In this document: one piece after another, positions 24,563-36,830 of the stretch
Numbering within the stretch: position 1 is the first letter of the stretch
Layout: each line of letters opens with the position of its first letter
Source: Anseranas semipalmata
Taxonomy: Eukaryota > Chordata > Aves > Anseriformes > Anseranatidae
Direction of reading: 5' to 3'
Length of the DNA stretch: 64,000 bases
Assembly: GCA_013399115.1 (NCBI GenBank)
Contig: VXAA01004301.1
Location: 249,230 to 313,229, forward strand
Notes under the pieces: model-generated
Told to the model about the DNA's origin: nothing
Seen by the model: only the letters and a program-made list of their open reading frames with translations
The model's database searches: none
Translations under genes and position numbers: made by a program

Positions 24563-26144
24563 GCATTCAGAAAGGTGCCATTGCCTGCTATGGTGCTAAA
24601 CATGCTAGGCATCTTCTAATTTTCCATTGGTTTCAGGACAGTAAAACATGGGTAGAGCAGCAGGTGCAGAGCAAAAGCAGTGATGAAATGGTTAAAACAA
24701 TCTTTTAAAACCTGAAAGATTCTAAAAGATCTCACTGCTTAGTTTTAAATTTAAGTGTTTTAAAGTGAGCACTGTGACTGGTAGAAGAAGAAATAACAAA
24801 AAGAAAAAGAAACAGTAAGATCAGTTATTGAAAAAAAAAAACAACCAAATCATTAAAATACAAGGCTAAGTGTATAAAAGAAATGATGTGTTAGGCCTTG
24901 GAGTTAAATGGTTCATTTCCTGATTCATTAAAACCTTCCTTCCTCCAGAATAACTGGCAATTGCAAAAGTTCTGCCCTAGAGGGATGTTCAAGTAATAAA
25001 GGAGAAAGGATCCAGAGGCAAGTGAAGAAGAGAGTTACAAGAAAGTCCTCCAAAGCTACTTCGTTTGTTTACACGTTCAAAAAGGAGGTTGATTGCTTTG
25101 CATTCACAACTCTGCACACACACGTACAAGGTGTTGTATCAGACAATACTTAGGAGTAATCTGGCTAAATTTTAATAGCCTCGAAAATATTTTGCTGGGC
25201 CCAAGAACAGATATAAAGAAGAGCATCATGAAGGTGCACTCTGTCGAAAGGATCTGACATTGCTGTTTGCTGGTTCTGTACAATTGAGGTTAAATATCTA
25301 CTTTCAAAACATTTATTACTCTTATGCATCCATTTTCTTGTGTAAGATGATCTCGGAGCATTTAGCCAGTTAGATTAGCACTGTTATTCTGCTCGTGCCT
25401 CGTGGGAAAGCTGAGGAGTAGTACATGCAGGTCCAAGAGTACAAGGGGCTACAATACACATGGATTATACTTTACATCACTTAACCACCATTAAGATGTC
25501 TCGTTATAAATAAAAAATAGGTTCTTCTTCATTGAAAGCAACATTACTCACTTGGGATTATCCCATATAAATGGAAAGGGGTGATCCATGCTCTTTCCAT
25601 GTGTTGAGTCTAGATTGTTAAACGGTTTTAGGGAGCTAAAGTTGAAGTAAAACTAATGAGAGATTATTGCCTAAAAGCAGATAAAATTTTGGCCTGGGTC
25701 CTTTCATGGCATTGGAAGTCAACTTCTGGGCTTGAGTATCCCTCTTGGCCCACATGGACCAATTAAGTTAACATTTAGACTTTGATTTCTCTGCTTTCTG
25801 TTCAACTTAAACTCTCAAATTCCATAAATGTTCATAAGAGCCATCCTGGAAATGCTGAGAACAGTGGATGAGAACTGTGACATATACATACTTCTGCAGG
25901 GGCCAGACCTCACTGCCTTCAGTGGTCTTTGGCTCAGGCTTATGAACATTTGTGGAAAATATACTGCACTAGTCACCCAGCTCCAAGGAGAGAATGTTAA
26001 ACAGATTACTCTGATTTTCTCAAGGTTCTTGGTTTCTCCAGTGTGTCAGAAAACAAACCTTGAGGCCTCTTGTGCGAGCAATCGTGTGTATGGAATGCGA
26101 AATATTTCTAATTTGTGCAAGAAAGCTCATTGCATATACTGTAC

Positions 26145-26164
26145 AAACACACACACACAAACAC
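26145..26164. repeat. (CA)n microsatellite, short
   Basis: Alternating CA with AA interruptions at both ends. Confidence 0.75.
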
Positions 26165-29164
26165 CATGTGGAAATAATAAATGTGTTTATGATGGAGATC
26201 TTTGCTTCCTTTATTATTTTAGGATTTTGTCTGGATTTGAAACAATTGTTAAGAGCATTAGCTTCAGTCTTTCCTTACAAACACACTCATAATACTGACC
26301 TCACCTAATAAGGCAGCTGTATTCCTCCATCTTAAGGTATATCCAATTTTTTTTTAAGCAAACCAGCTACTCTTACACAAAAATGCAAGATTTAGAAAGC
26401 TAAACAGCTAATTGAGATCTTGAAAATCCTTTGGTTCTTTTAAACATTGACCGTTGTATTCAAATTTTGATTGAAATAAATTCATATACTTGAATTTATG
26501 AGTGGAGAAGTTATCTGGCTTGCAAACTTCTTACTCATGCAGATAGGTGACAGTTTCAGAAACTATCCTTCCAGTTTTGAAGCATAGGTTCAAATTTAGT
26601 GTAGCTCCAAAGGTACATTCGTAATACATTGGCTGTGTCTCAGCTCCTCCGTGCCTGGTGAGTATGGGGGTGAGCAAGATCCTGCAGCTGAACAGGAGGT
26701 GCATTGCCCGTGCCCACAGCAGCTCTTTCCAATGTTAGGTATTTCTTCCTACCTGAAAAAGTAGTTTCCCATGTTTTTCCCATTTGAACATAAGGAGTGA
26801 CTAAACCTGGCTAATGTAACTAAAATTTATTTTCCAGGAAAACTGCATCACAGTTCTTTCAATCGGATTTTAAGATTTATTTGTAAAATGCCTACATCTT
26901 GAATGCAGTATTTCACTTAATTTGCTCTGAAATTAACTTTTTTCCTTCCATTCTCTTTCTTTGCCTCAAATTAAGAAAAAAAAAATCTGTATTATTTCTA
27001 TTTCAGGTTAACTCAAAACAGATTGTAAGTTGTCAGTGAGTGAAAAGAATCAGTTACTCGCCCAGCAACAATAATTGCCTATCCTGTGAAGTACTTCAAT
27101 AACGTTATGAGTGTGGGGGCCTTTACAAAGTGCCAGTGTTTCTGTGATGAAAGAACTGCGGAGTTTTTCCAGCTAACGGAGATTTTTCACTAGCGCAGAT
27201 GAGGACAATATGGGCTCATCAATATGGGCTTTTTAGATATAAAATCGTCCTTGGTCTCTGCACAAGTGTAGCTCCCTCCTGCTGCTGCCTGCCCAAACTC
27301 ACCTGCACGGGGGAATATGGGAAGAGCAGAGACCTCAGCCTGCTTTTCCCAGAGGAATGTATGTGAAACAGATAGGACAGTGGAACCACAGGCTGTTTAG
27401 AAAGTAATCTGAAGGATGCATGGGAGGTATAAATCAAATGTATATCTTCTATAAAGTGGATATACAATTCTCCCATATAATCCACCTTCTGCCTGTGGGA
27501 AGCCTTGGAGAGCCTTGAAGACAAAGGATGCTAAGTGCTCCTAACTGGGCACTGCTTTCCATCCACACACGAAGCATCCATTAAAGAAACTCCATACAAG
27601 GATTGGGGAGAATGATGAAGTCCGTTTTTAGGATGGGTTTATTTTTATCTTTTTTTGGAAGAGCTTATCATCCCTTTTTTTTTATATCTCCCTCCAACGA
27701 AAGCTCAGAATGTCTGAAATAGCAGTGTGTTGGAGCAAGTTTTCCCCCAGGAGACTGATTTTGTTTTATTATTATTGCTGAAGAGAGCAGGGATTTATTA
27801 AGCCTAGAAAAGTAGAGGAATTGGAACTTTCCTGCCAAGGTAGATGAATTCCCAAGCTGCTCCAGCCACTCCTGAGAAGCTCTTTTACTGACTTTCCCGT
27901 GTAGGGGAGAGGCACTGTTTTGTCCATATTATCAGCTGAGAAATAAAACAAGCAAATTCAGAAAGGGGGAGGAGGGAGAAATTTGCTCAGAAATATATTT
28001 AAAGACATGAGCTTTCCTGTAGAGGAGTTTGTTTGGTGAGTAATGGATCTCTTGCTACAGACTCCCATTTAAACTGGCTGACCCAGAAGGAAGAAAGTGC
28101 CTGGGAAAGAAGCAAAAGCAAATAAATAAAAAGTCAAAAGCAAATAAAAATTAGGATTTGCCTTTCCCACTTTTCAGAATTGTGTGGGTATGATGGGACT
28201 TTTCTGTCCTACCTCTTATGGAGGCAACAGCTTTATGCTTGTGTGTGCCATGCAGCAAAGGGCACAGCAGGAGTGTACTACACAGCGGAGTGTGCTTTAT
28301 TCCTCCTCCCTGGCTGATGTATACTGATGATATAACACTTAATTAAATCAGTCAATGTTTACTTATTCAGAGAATGGAAATTGCTGAGGTTTGGTGGCCC
28401 TCGGTCGGATGGCAGCAAGCTATCTGGGTTTCTAGTCTCACAGCCACAGCTCAAGCCCACACTTCCACTTCTTGCACTCCAGATTCCCATTTTCTGTATG
28501 TTTATACTCCTCCCCTTTCTTTTCCTTCCTTGCCCACTTTCCCATCCATCCATCTCTCATCCCTCAGGTTCTTATGCTTGTCTCCTGCATTTCCTGTTGA
28601 AACAACTTGTGGCCATAGTGGTGGTGATGATGGGTGTGAGGAAGGCAGAGCAAGATAAGCCATAGCTGATGAAATATCCCTCCCCTTTGTAACATACAGG
28701 AATGGAGAATTTCTTGGCTCTTAAAATGGGATGGTCTTGACCTTAAAACAAACCAGAAATTTCTTCTAGACTTGAAATACCTCAGATGTAAGTAATTTCC
28801 TCTTTCCTCACTATCTGGATCTTCTGTTTTGTCAAAAACACTTAAGAGACTGTTCAGTCATGCTCAGATCTCACGAATGTTAAAGTTCTGTTTATATCAG
28901 AGCAGATGGACCCTGGTAAAGCCTGCACTGCAGTCAAAGAGGTTGGCAGGCATCAGCATACCTGCTCTGGCTTTAAATTGCCTTGCTTGGGTGTGGTGAC
29001 AGGGGGATCGAGATTCGGGGAGTTGCTCACTGGGAGCTGCAGAGCTTTTTGGGTAAATACCACTCACCCATGCATACAGATCCACACTGACACGGTCACC
29101 TCTGAACAAGCTGGATCACGGATGTCTGTCTGATTTGCAGTCATGCCTTTGAGTTGCGATGATC

Positions 29165-29229
29165 TGCAGAGTTCACAGAGTCAACATCTGAATAGAAAGG
29201 CTGATTAGTGCCCTACCCATTGGGCCACC
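29165..29229 (-). mobile_element. SINE fragment (MIR/amniote tRNA-derived type)
   Basis: 'attagtgccctacccattg' followed by 'ggccacct' reproduces the complement of the tRNA-like head shared by amniote MIR-type SINEs ('agtgccctaaccactgggccacc'). Only about 65 bases are recognisable. Confidence 0.45.
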
Positions 29230-30729
29230 TCATTTCAGTTTTTGCAGTGAAGAATGAACTACTGAAGCGGTGATAAATATGTGGGTATTGGAATAAGAGC
29301 AAGAGGGGGAAAATAGCAGTTCTGTGTTTCTCTGGAGTTGAAATTTTCAACCAGGAAGACAGACAATATACTGAAAACTTATAGAAATTAGGAACTCAGT
29401 TCTTTTATTCAAAGTTGTTGAACTCATGCAGGTTTGCTTGTCTGGATAAGTAGGAGCGAGGGGTCATGAACAGGGGATGGATGTAATCATGACCATCTTT
29501 GCAGTGATTTCAGCAGATGCTGCAAGGCCAGTGGTATTGTTAATCCCTGAGGCAGAGGGAACCGGGGCAGAAGAGCAGCACCCAGACTTGCCTTCCCTCT
29601 CTGGGTTCCTGTTACACCAGCCTTGCAGGGTGTCACCTCTCCGGAGGACTGACCTGTGAGAGTGCATTCAAGCACAGAGGAAATGTTCTTTCTAGTCCTC
29701 ACAGTGCATGCAGGGGGGTGGAGGGACGGGGGGAAGCACTGCTATAGGCTTTCTCTGCCCTGCTCTTCATTAGGAAGCTTTGGTTCTCTGCCCAGTGGAT
29801 GTAACTGTTTCGTATAAAAACCTATGAGAGAAACAAAAAGGAGCTGATATCAATTATTGCTTGAGGTTTCAGCAGCCCTTCACCTCCCTACAGCTGAGCA
29901 GTGGCTAATGTATAGATGTTGTTCAGAAGCTAGGCAACCTTCTACCAGAATAAGACATGAGCCCTTTTCAATATGTGAATGTACAGGGAGGTGGGAGTAT
30001 AAATATATCCTACCTTGTGGTTGAGATAGGAAACAAAGCTGCAACATCTGCCTTGCTCCAGAGTTTTTTCCTATACTCTGCAGCCTTCTTCCCTTCCAAA
30101 AGAGATATAAGATAAAGGGGGCGGGATAATAAGCCACATTCTCACTCTTTTGTTAATACAAATGCTTGAAAATGACCAAAGAGTATCTACAAGTCAAATT
30201 AATTTGAAGACAAAAAAGACTAGACAAGCATTTGCGATGAGATTCATACTCCCAGTGAAAGCTGCTTTTCCAGGGAGACACTGATGTCGCCCAACAGAAA
30301 CCTCAGCCCAGGAACAGCTTCTTTGTGAAGGGCAACGCAGTGAGAGAGAAGGGTTTCCAGCCAGTGGTAAGAATGCACGTACGAGGATCTGTGCTTCATC
30401 CGATTACCAACCTTGGATGAGATGGCAAAATAGTGATGAGAGTTGTCACGGAAACTGCTAAGCGTTAGCACATGCTGTTAACTTCTTGGTTATGGAAAAA
30501 TAATTTAAGCAATATTGTTGTTTATTGCTGGGAGGAGCCTTGGTAAGGTGCTGTTGTAGTTCTTAATTCGTTTTTAGAAGAGGCATACTGTCAGATAGGT
30601 ATCTCTGAAGCAGAGAAGGGACCAAACTGGCATTTTGTATCTTCCCGGCTCCCAGAATGAAGGGTGGATTTGTTTTGGCATGTCTGCTCGGATTTGAGCT
30701 TGTTTAGAACCCACAATGGGCTTATTCAA

Positions 30730-30762
30730 ATCATCATCATAATAATAATAATAAAAAAAAAA
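30730..30762. repeat. (ATC)n-(AAT)n-A compound microsatellite
   Basis: Three ATC units pass into five AAT units and a short A run. Confidence 0.8.
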
Positions 30763-31429
30763 CATACAGGGGCCTCTTTTTGCTTGCTTTTTGGATGCAG
30801 TCCAAAATGGCAGAGCTTTTGTAAGACCAGCCTGCCTCCAAATGAACTTACGAGATTTCCACTGTTGGGGCTGAATGTTGGCTCTGTTGTTCATGGGATG
30901 CTTGTGCTGACAGACCCAAACCTGAGCCTGGATCCAGCCTCACACCTGAACCTCTGTGTTTTGACCTAATCCTATTCCAGTCAGAAGCTGGTATATTATG
31001 ATTTTGAGCCATTTTTAACCCTTTAAAATCTGGCTTCATTTTCAATGAAATGATGCCACAGGCCTCCATTTAGCAAAGACATTTAGAAACATGCCTTTGC
31101 TGCATTAGTTCAGCAAAGACTTTCAAGTGTACCCTTACATCCAGGTTTTGGCACTTGTTCTTTCTGATCTGCGTGCATGCTGAAATACATGTGAAAAAGA
31201 GTAATGTAGGAGGATGACAGCAAGGTAAAAATGATACCTTGTATTTCTTCTCAGCTAGAGGTAATAAAGCAGTCCGCGGAACCTTTGTTGTGATTTCATA
31301 GTGAATGCCAGAAATTAATTTTGGTTTGCGTGTGGGTGTGCTTCTTTCTCTGCCCTCCACCCTCTCCCCCATTATTCCTCTTCCTTCCAATTTTGCTAAA
31401 GGTAGTATCAAGATGAGCATTTCTGCAGC

Positions 31430-31815
31430 GGCTGTTCGGGCTTGCCCAAAACGCGTGTGACGGCGCGCTCCTACCCACACAGCCACCGGGGCACCGGTCC
31501 CCCTGCAAGCCTCGGAGCCCAGGGCTGTGCCCTCACCCCATCCTTTTCCCTCTCTTTGCCAGGTTGCCCATCGTGCTGTCTGGGTGGAGAGGTTTGGCAG
31601 CCTGCCCTGCCAGGCTTGCCGAAGAGGATGGCAAACCACAGCCCTGATCTCTCCCCGCTGTGGGGATGAGGCTGCCTGCTGCAGCATAAGCATCGACGTA
31701 AGTGGCGGCTGTCAGCGTAAGCATCCTTTGCCCACAGTGCAAATGTATAAGTGTCTACCCTAGCTGTGTGTTAACACCCATTTCTCATGCCTACCTTCTT
31801 TTTCCTTTCTTGCAT
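31430..31815. other. GC/CpG-rich block
   Basis: CpG words cluster at 31429-31515 (cggctgttcggg, acgcgtg, cggcgcgctc, accggggcaccgg) and again at 31690-31720. The block contains the candidate exon at 31563-31697. A 207-codon minus-strand frame spans 31070-31693, but its composition follows the GC content, it shows no motif, and it opposes the + strand candidate exon. I treat it as chance. Confidence 0.5.
31563..31697 (+). other. Candidate internal exon, 45 codons, phase 0-0
   Basis: A very strong acceptor (ccttttccctctctttgccag, ending at 31562) is followed 135 bases later by a strong donor (gtaagt from 31698). One frame is open throughout. It starts VAHRAVWVERFGSLPCQAC and later contains RCGDEAACCSISID; six cysteines in 45 residues could suggest a small zinc-binding or disulfide domain. 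The length is a multiple of three. I do not recognise the product and found no partner exon with certainty. Pseudo-exons this good occur by chance, so confidence is low. Confidence 0.28.
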
Positions 31816-31880
31816 ACAGCACCTAGCACAAAGGAGACAGAAGTTTCAGAATATTAAAGAACAAATGTAATTATAATACA
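31816..31880 (+). mobile_element. MIR-type SINE 3' end relic
   Basis: 'acagcacctagcacaaagg' followed by an A/T-rich '...atgtaattataata' matches the 3' end of amniote MIR elements ('acagcgcctagcacaatgggg...gtaatacaaataataata'). Confidence 0.42.
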
Positions 31881-33002
31881 TGGACAAAAGTGCCTTCTGA
31901 TGGCAGTTAACTAGGTAGTTTATTGCCCATGAGCAAAAACACCTTTCTGTAACAGGCTAGATATCTTCTGGATAAATAATGCATTTTTTAAATTGCTACT
32001 ATTTGTATTACATGTTCCCAAAACTCCTGACAGAGACCCTATAATTTCAGCAATTAATCCAGATACGTAATAAGAGCTAGTCTTTTTGTGGTTGATTTAT
32101 GGGGGGGAGGGGGAAGCAAAACCATCATTAGCAGTCTTTGGGTGAAGAGATTTGGATACGTACACAAAGTTATTCACTTTCTGTTGCTATAGTCTCTCAT
32201 TAAGAGTTTGTGTGTGGTATTCTGTTATACGTAACATCTCTTTTTCGAGATTTGGGAGTACATGACAGCAGAATGGCTTTGCTGGTAAAATCAGACATAG
32301 CTGTGGTATTAGGAATTATTCTAGACATAGTTAAGTCTTGTTGTAGTTGTACTTGCTGCAGTACACAGCTGGGACTGCGACATGCCACAGAGGGCAAACA
32401 AGAATGGCTTTTCCTTAAAATGAGTGTGGAAAGACTCCCATAGGAAATGTTTTTGTTTTGTTTTTATGGAATCTGTGTGTGGCATAGGAAAGGAATGGGT
32501 GGAAGAATGATAACAAGAGAGAGCATGTCTGTGAGAGAGATAAGATTGAAAAGGGCTGGTAAGCAAAAGTGCTCAAAATTGAGTCCATGTTTGCAAAATC
32601 GTGCAGCCTTTAGAAAAGCTGATGCTCATTTAGTCGTGTAACTGGGTACTGAGGTCCTGGAAAACCCAGCCCTCAAAATCAGTCAAATGGAAACATAAAT
32701 TCAGTTTTTAAAATCCCATAATAAGGATTCTTCTTTCTCTGTGTTAAAAGAAAACATGAAAACAAATGCTTGCTGGGCACAGGTTTTGGGGATTTGCTCT
32801 GATTCTGCTTTTCCAGAGCTTTATATGCGAGCCCCATCTTGTGCCTTCCCTCCAAAACATCGCACTGGCTCTGACAGCAAAGGGGCTCAAGTGCTCTGCC
32901 TGCAAAAAGCTTCCTTTCCACTAACTACCCAGAAAAAAAACAGAATGGAAGTTGGTGACTGGCTGAATGGCCAGCTGGCTTTTGAAGTACAGTGTACACG
33001 TG

Positions 33003-33056
33003 CATATGTGTGTGTGTGTTTGTATATGTGTATTAAATATATATACATGTGTATAC
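33003..33056. repeat. TG/TA-rich microsatellite
   Basis: Alternating purine-pyrimidine (TATG, TG and TA units) over about 54 bases with a few breaks. Such sequence can adopt Z-DNA or cruciform structures. Confidence 0.75.
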
Positions 33057-34566
33057 TTTGTGATTGAATAGACATCCACCCTTCAGCTCTGCTTTCTATG
33101 ATTAACCTCTATTAGCATTGCAATTACAAATACCTGGTCAATGTCTCTCTTTGATCTAACCCGCCTGTCACTCAATAGTCTTTTAAACTCCAGATTTCCT
33201 CTCTGTTCCTTGACATTTGTCATTGTCTTCCTTCTGAATGCCTGCCTTGCTGTTCTCAAAAGCTGGTCAGAAAGCATGAGGAGGGTAGATTGTAGTATCA
33301 AGTACCACGCTTGAGGCCCAGAGGCAGCTGCCATGTCCTAAAAGGTCTCTTTATTCTTTGCAGGCAGAGCTTTGCAATTGCCTAAATACCAAATATTCAC
33401 TTCCCTCCCCTTTATCCTTCATGGAGAAAAAATCCCCTGAAATAACAATAAGTTCTTCCCTCTTTCCAGCCTAGCCCAGTGTACATTAATACACCTTGTA
33501 ATTGCTTGTCTCTATTGGTTTTAGTCCTTTGCCCTTTTTTTCTCCTTCTTTTTGTATTTCAGCTTCATCATTGATCCTATTCACTCTGTTCCCAGTGCTG
33601 AAATCTAAGTCCCAAATGCAAGCAGAAAATACTCAGCCATTCATGACAAATTGAATGGCTCAATTTAAGGGGAAGATAGCACCTCATCTACTGTTACTAT
33701 TCACTACAATAATCTCCATCACTCGTTCTCTGGAGAAAGCAGCTTGTCCTGGGTTCAAGTACAGACTATGCTGATGATCTGTGGCTTGAAAGGACGAGAA
33801 GGAGCATTGCATATGACAGGGAGTCACCTTTCTGCCTTTGAAGGTTTTTATGTATTCACATCAATACAATGGTCAACACTACTAAGAGCCCAGGAATGCC
33901 ATTCTGTTCACCCCCGCCCTGGCAGGATCCCAACCTACTTGCAGCAACATGCCAAAAAATAAGCCAAGAAGGCTAAAATAGGGCCAAAGCCTCAGCTGGT
34001 AGAAACATGCTGTCAGTGTAAACACTTCTACTGTAGGACCAGGGAAGATTCAGGAGAAAAAGCAAGCTTCAACATTTTAGCAAATGTGCCACCAAGGATG
34101 TGTGTACATGTCCCGTGGCCGCCCAGTAGCTGGCTGACACAAGGAAGCCACGCACAGCGTAGGACCCATCGGTGGCACACACACGGAGTGCCAGCCTTTC
34201 CTGGGCTGATCAGAACTCCTGTTGTCAGAAAACGAAGTTTTCAACCTAACAGGGAAGTTCACAGGAAAGAGTCTGCACTCTTGAATACTTCTTGTTTTTT
34301 GAACTTTTAATGAGATAGCTGAAAATCTCAAAAAGTTTTCTCTGTAAACTGGAAAAAATCCATTTATTGATAAAGTCTGTCCATAAGGATCTGATTTTGG
34401 CATTTCTGCACTGAAAATGTTCTCCTTCTGGCAAAATTTATCTAAAAATTTTCCATCAATGAAAACATCGTTCCATTTTTTTTCTCATTAACGAAAGTTA
34501 AAACATTCCATTTTTTTTCCCATGTTCACACTGCTACATAACCAAACAGTTACTAATAGAGGACTT

Positions 34567-34590
34567 GTTTTTGTTTTTGTTTTTGTTTTT
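34567..34590. repeat. (GTTTTT)n tandem repeat
   Basis: Four hexamer units. A shorter related run occurs at 35842-35872. Confidence 0.85.
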
Positions 34591-36734
34591 CTTGTTAACT
34601 TCATTAGCCATAGCACAGTGGATTGTAAATCCTAATTTCCCTGCAGTTTGCCCGTAGTGTAACTATGTTTCATTACCAAAAAGTGGGCACAGAGTGGAGA
34701 TAAAATTATATCAGTTACAATAACAGTGCAGCACACTGATTTCCTGAACTGCAAATGGTTCAAAACTGTTCAAGCTTGATGAGCTTTCATCTGACACCAG
34801 GAAGGTTTGTGGTGGTATTATTCCCATTAGAGCAGGTTATGTCTTGGTGAGGTAAATTCCAGCCTTTCTCCAGAACCAGCTGTGTACAGCTATCCAGCTC
34901 ACAGATGTTTTGTTCTACCCACAAAAAATGAGGAAGAATAGTAAATACGTGCCTGATCTTACTCCCGTTTTTCAGGTGATAGTGTCTCTCCAGATTTTTT
35001 GATAGATCCAGGGTGGCCAACAGACTTTTGGGGGCTGATATTTTCCTTGCTTTTCCCAGAAGAGCAGATTGTTAGAAGCCACATCTGCCTGCCAATTACC
35101 CGATCATAGCTCGCACTCAAATGCAATTACGGATACTGCAAAGTGCGATGAAGCAACCAAGTCACGGTGCAGAAATAAACGCTAACACAGACCAGAGCTC
35201 ACTGGTGGGCTTTCCCTGCCACAGTCCAGCTCCCAGCAGCTGGGGCCTCACTGCAGAGCTTGAGCTGTCTGAGTCTAGATGGTCCTGAGCTGACCTGGGG
35301 TGGTTGGAGAGCATCTGCTATGGCCCATAGTGCTCTGACGATCTGCAGCAGAAACTCGTTTTATGATTTCATTTTATCCCGGAGAATACTGACAATCAAA
35401 CAACCAGTTAAAAGAGGAAAATGGTAGTTTAAAGTTCTGTTTAACCCAGAGATTTCTTGTAGGTCTTGGCTTCAGCGGAGTTAAACCCAGCATGGAAATA
35501 GTATTTTTCAAGGTACCTTACCACTTCCAGCCAAAACCAGGAAATATTTCTTTGTGGGAAAAATATATAAACATATATTAACTAAACATTTTTAAAGATC
35601 AAGGAATTTGGCTTTTGGATTATGACCAATTCTCATTTTCTCTAGATCAATCTTATCCTCTGCATCTCAGCATCATTATTCCCTGTTTTGTGTAACACAG
35701 AATGACATCTGAAATGTTAGCCAAATGGGTGCAAGAGGTGTACTAGTCTGTATAGATCTCACCAGGGTAAGCCTTACATTTTATTAAAAATCAGATCTTG
35801 ATGCCAAGTCACAAAATGATAACACACTATTCAAAAATAGTGTTGTTTTTGTTTTTGTTATTGTTTCTTGTTTTCAAACCTGTGGGGTAGATGGACACTG
35901 GTCACATTTGACAGCATTTTTCTACCATCATGAGGGCTGGAAATGTGTTTATTTATTGCAATCATAGCTAAGATTCTTATGTAATTATGTGTCTCTCTTT
36001 AGTCATAATAAAATCTTGAGTTGTAATACCATGGATATATTAGCAGCTAACATGAGGTTTAAAATTTTAATTTTTGCTTAATACAAAACCACCACTTTTT
36101 CTTGAAATCTTAAATTCCCCTTCCTTAGTTCAGAACTAAGATTAAATTATTGTAGCTCCCTTGAAGGTAGTTAACTTGCTATTCCTATCTAAAAAACCGA
36201 GAGTGCAAGTCAAAACATTAATAATGAATTACAGAAGATGTTCCTCAACACTAAGCCCTGGTTCACATTGTGGCTTTATGAAAAGGGGGAGGAGAACGGC
36301 TGCCTTTTGAAGAAGAAGACCAAATTTCTTTTGATCTGTGTTTAAGAGCACAGAACTTGGTGTAAAGGCCATCCTCAGGCATCACAGACACAACCAATGA
36401 AACTGCTTCAAAGGTTATAGAAGATAAAATTATAGCATTGCTTCATCTCCCTGTGCACTGAGTTATGCAGGAATGGTTTGCTAAAACTCATTTTATGTCA
36501 TCTTTAAATTAAAAATAAATACAAGGGATGGATTATTTAGCAAACTAATTGAGGAATTTTCTTTTGGGCAATTCCTATGTATACTGTGCTTTCTCTTTAG
36601 CTCTTTTTGAACTTCAAACAAAGTATTGTAGATTCTTGAATACAGAGCCTGGAATGACTCTCTTCTAATCGTGGTGCTGGTCTCAAGGTCCCCACAAAGC
36701 ACCTAATACAGCTCCTGCCTGAGCCCAGTAATGT

Positions 36735-36830
36735 ATGGTGGACTTGATGCCTATCTTTTAGGAAGATAGCCAGTTAGATGGATGGAGTCTGACTGATGGA
36801 AATTCCACAGCATCCCTGATAATCTGTTCT
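36735..36830 (-). mobile_element. Possible CR1 LINE 3'-region scrap
   Basis: 'gatggaaattccacagcatc' followed by 'cctgataatctgttctaatctggtca' resembles the complement of the CR1 3' region ('...ttccacaacctccctgggcaacctgttccagtg...'). The flanks are not recognisable, so this may be chance. Confidence 0.3.

Larger units (their letters stand above)
24563..31430. other. Unique non-coding sequence, no gene seen
   Basis: The longest frame (25828-26292, 154 codons) shows no domain and ends in a CA/low-complexity context. CA repeats lie at 26145-26164 and ATC/AAT repeats at 30730-30762. A 14-base direct duplication (caaaagcaaataaa) occurs at 28113 and 28135. A SINE relic is listed at 29165-29229. No CpG cluster appears before 31430. 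Confidence 0.55.

Noticed and set aside
25828..26292. 154-codon plus-strand frame
   Set aside because: No domain, and it crosses a CA repeat; likely a chance open frame.
31070..31693. 207-codon minus-strand frame, the longest in the window
   Set aside because: No domain, no splice or promoter support; its composition follows a GC-rich block and it opposes a better exon candidate.
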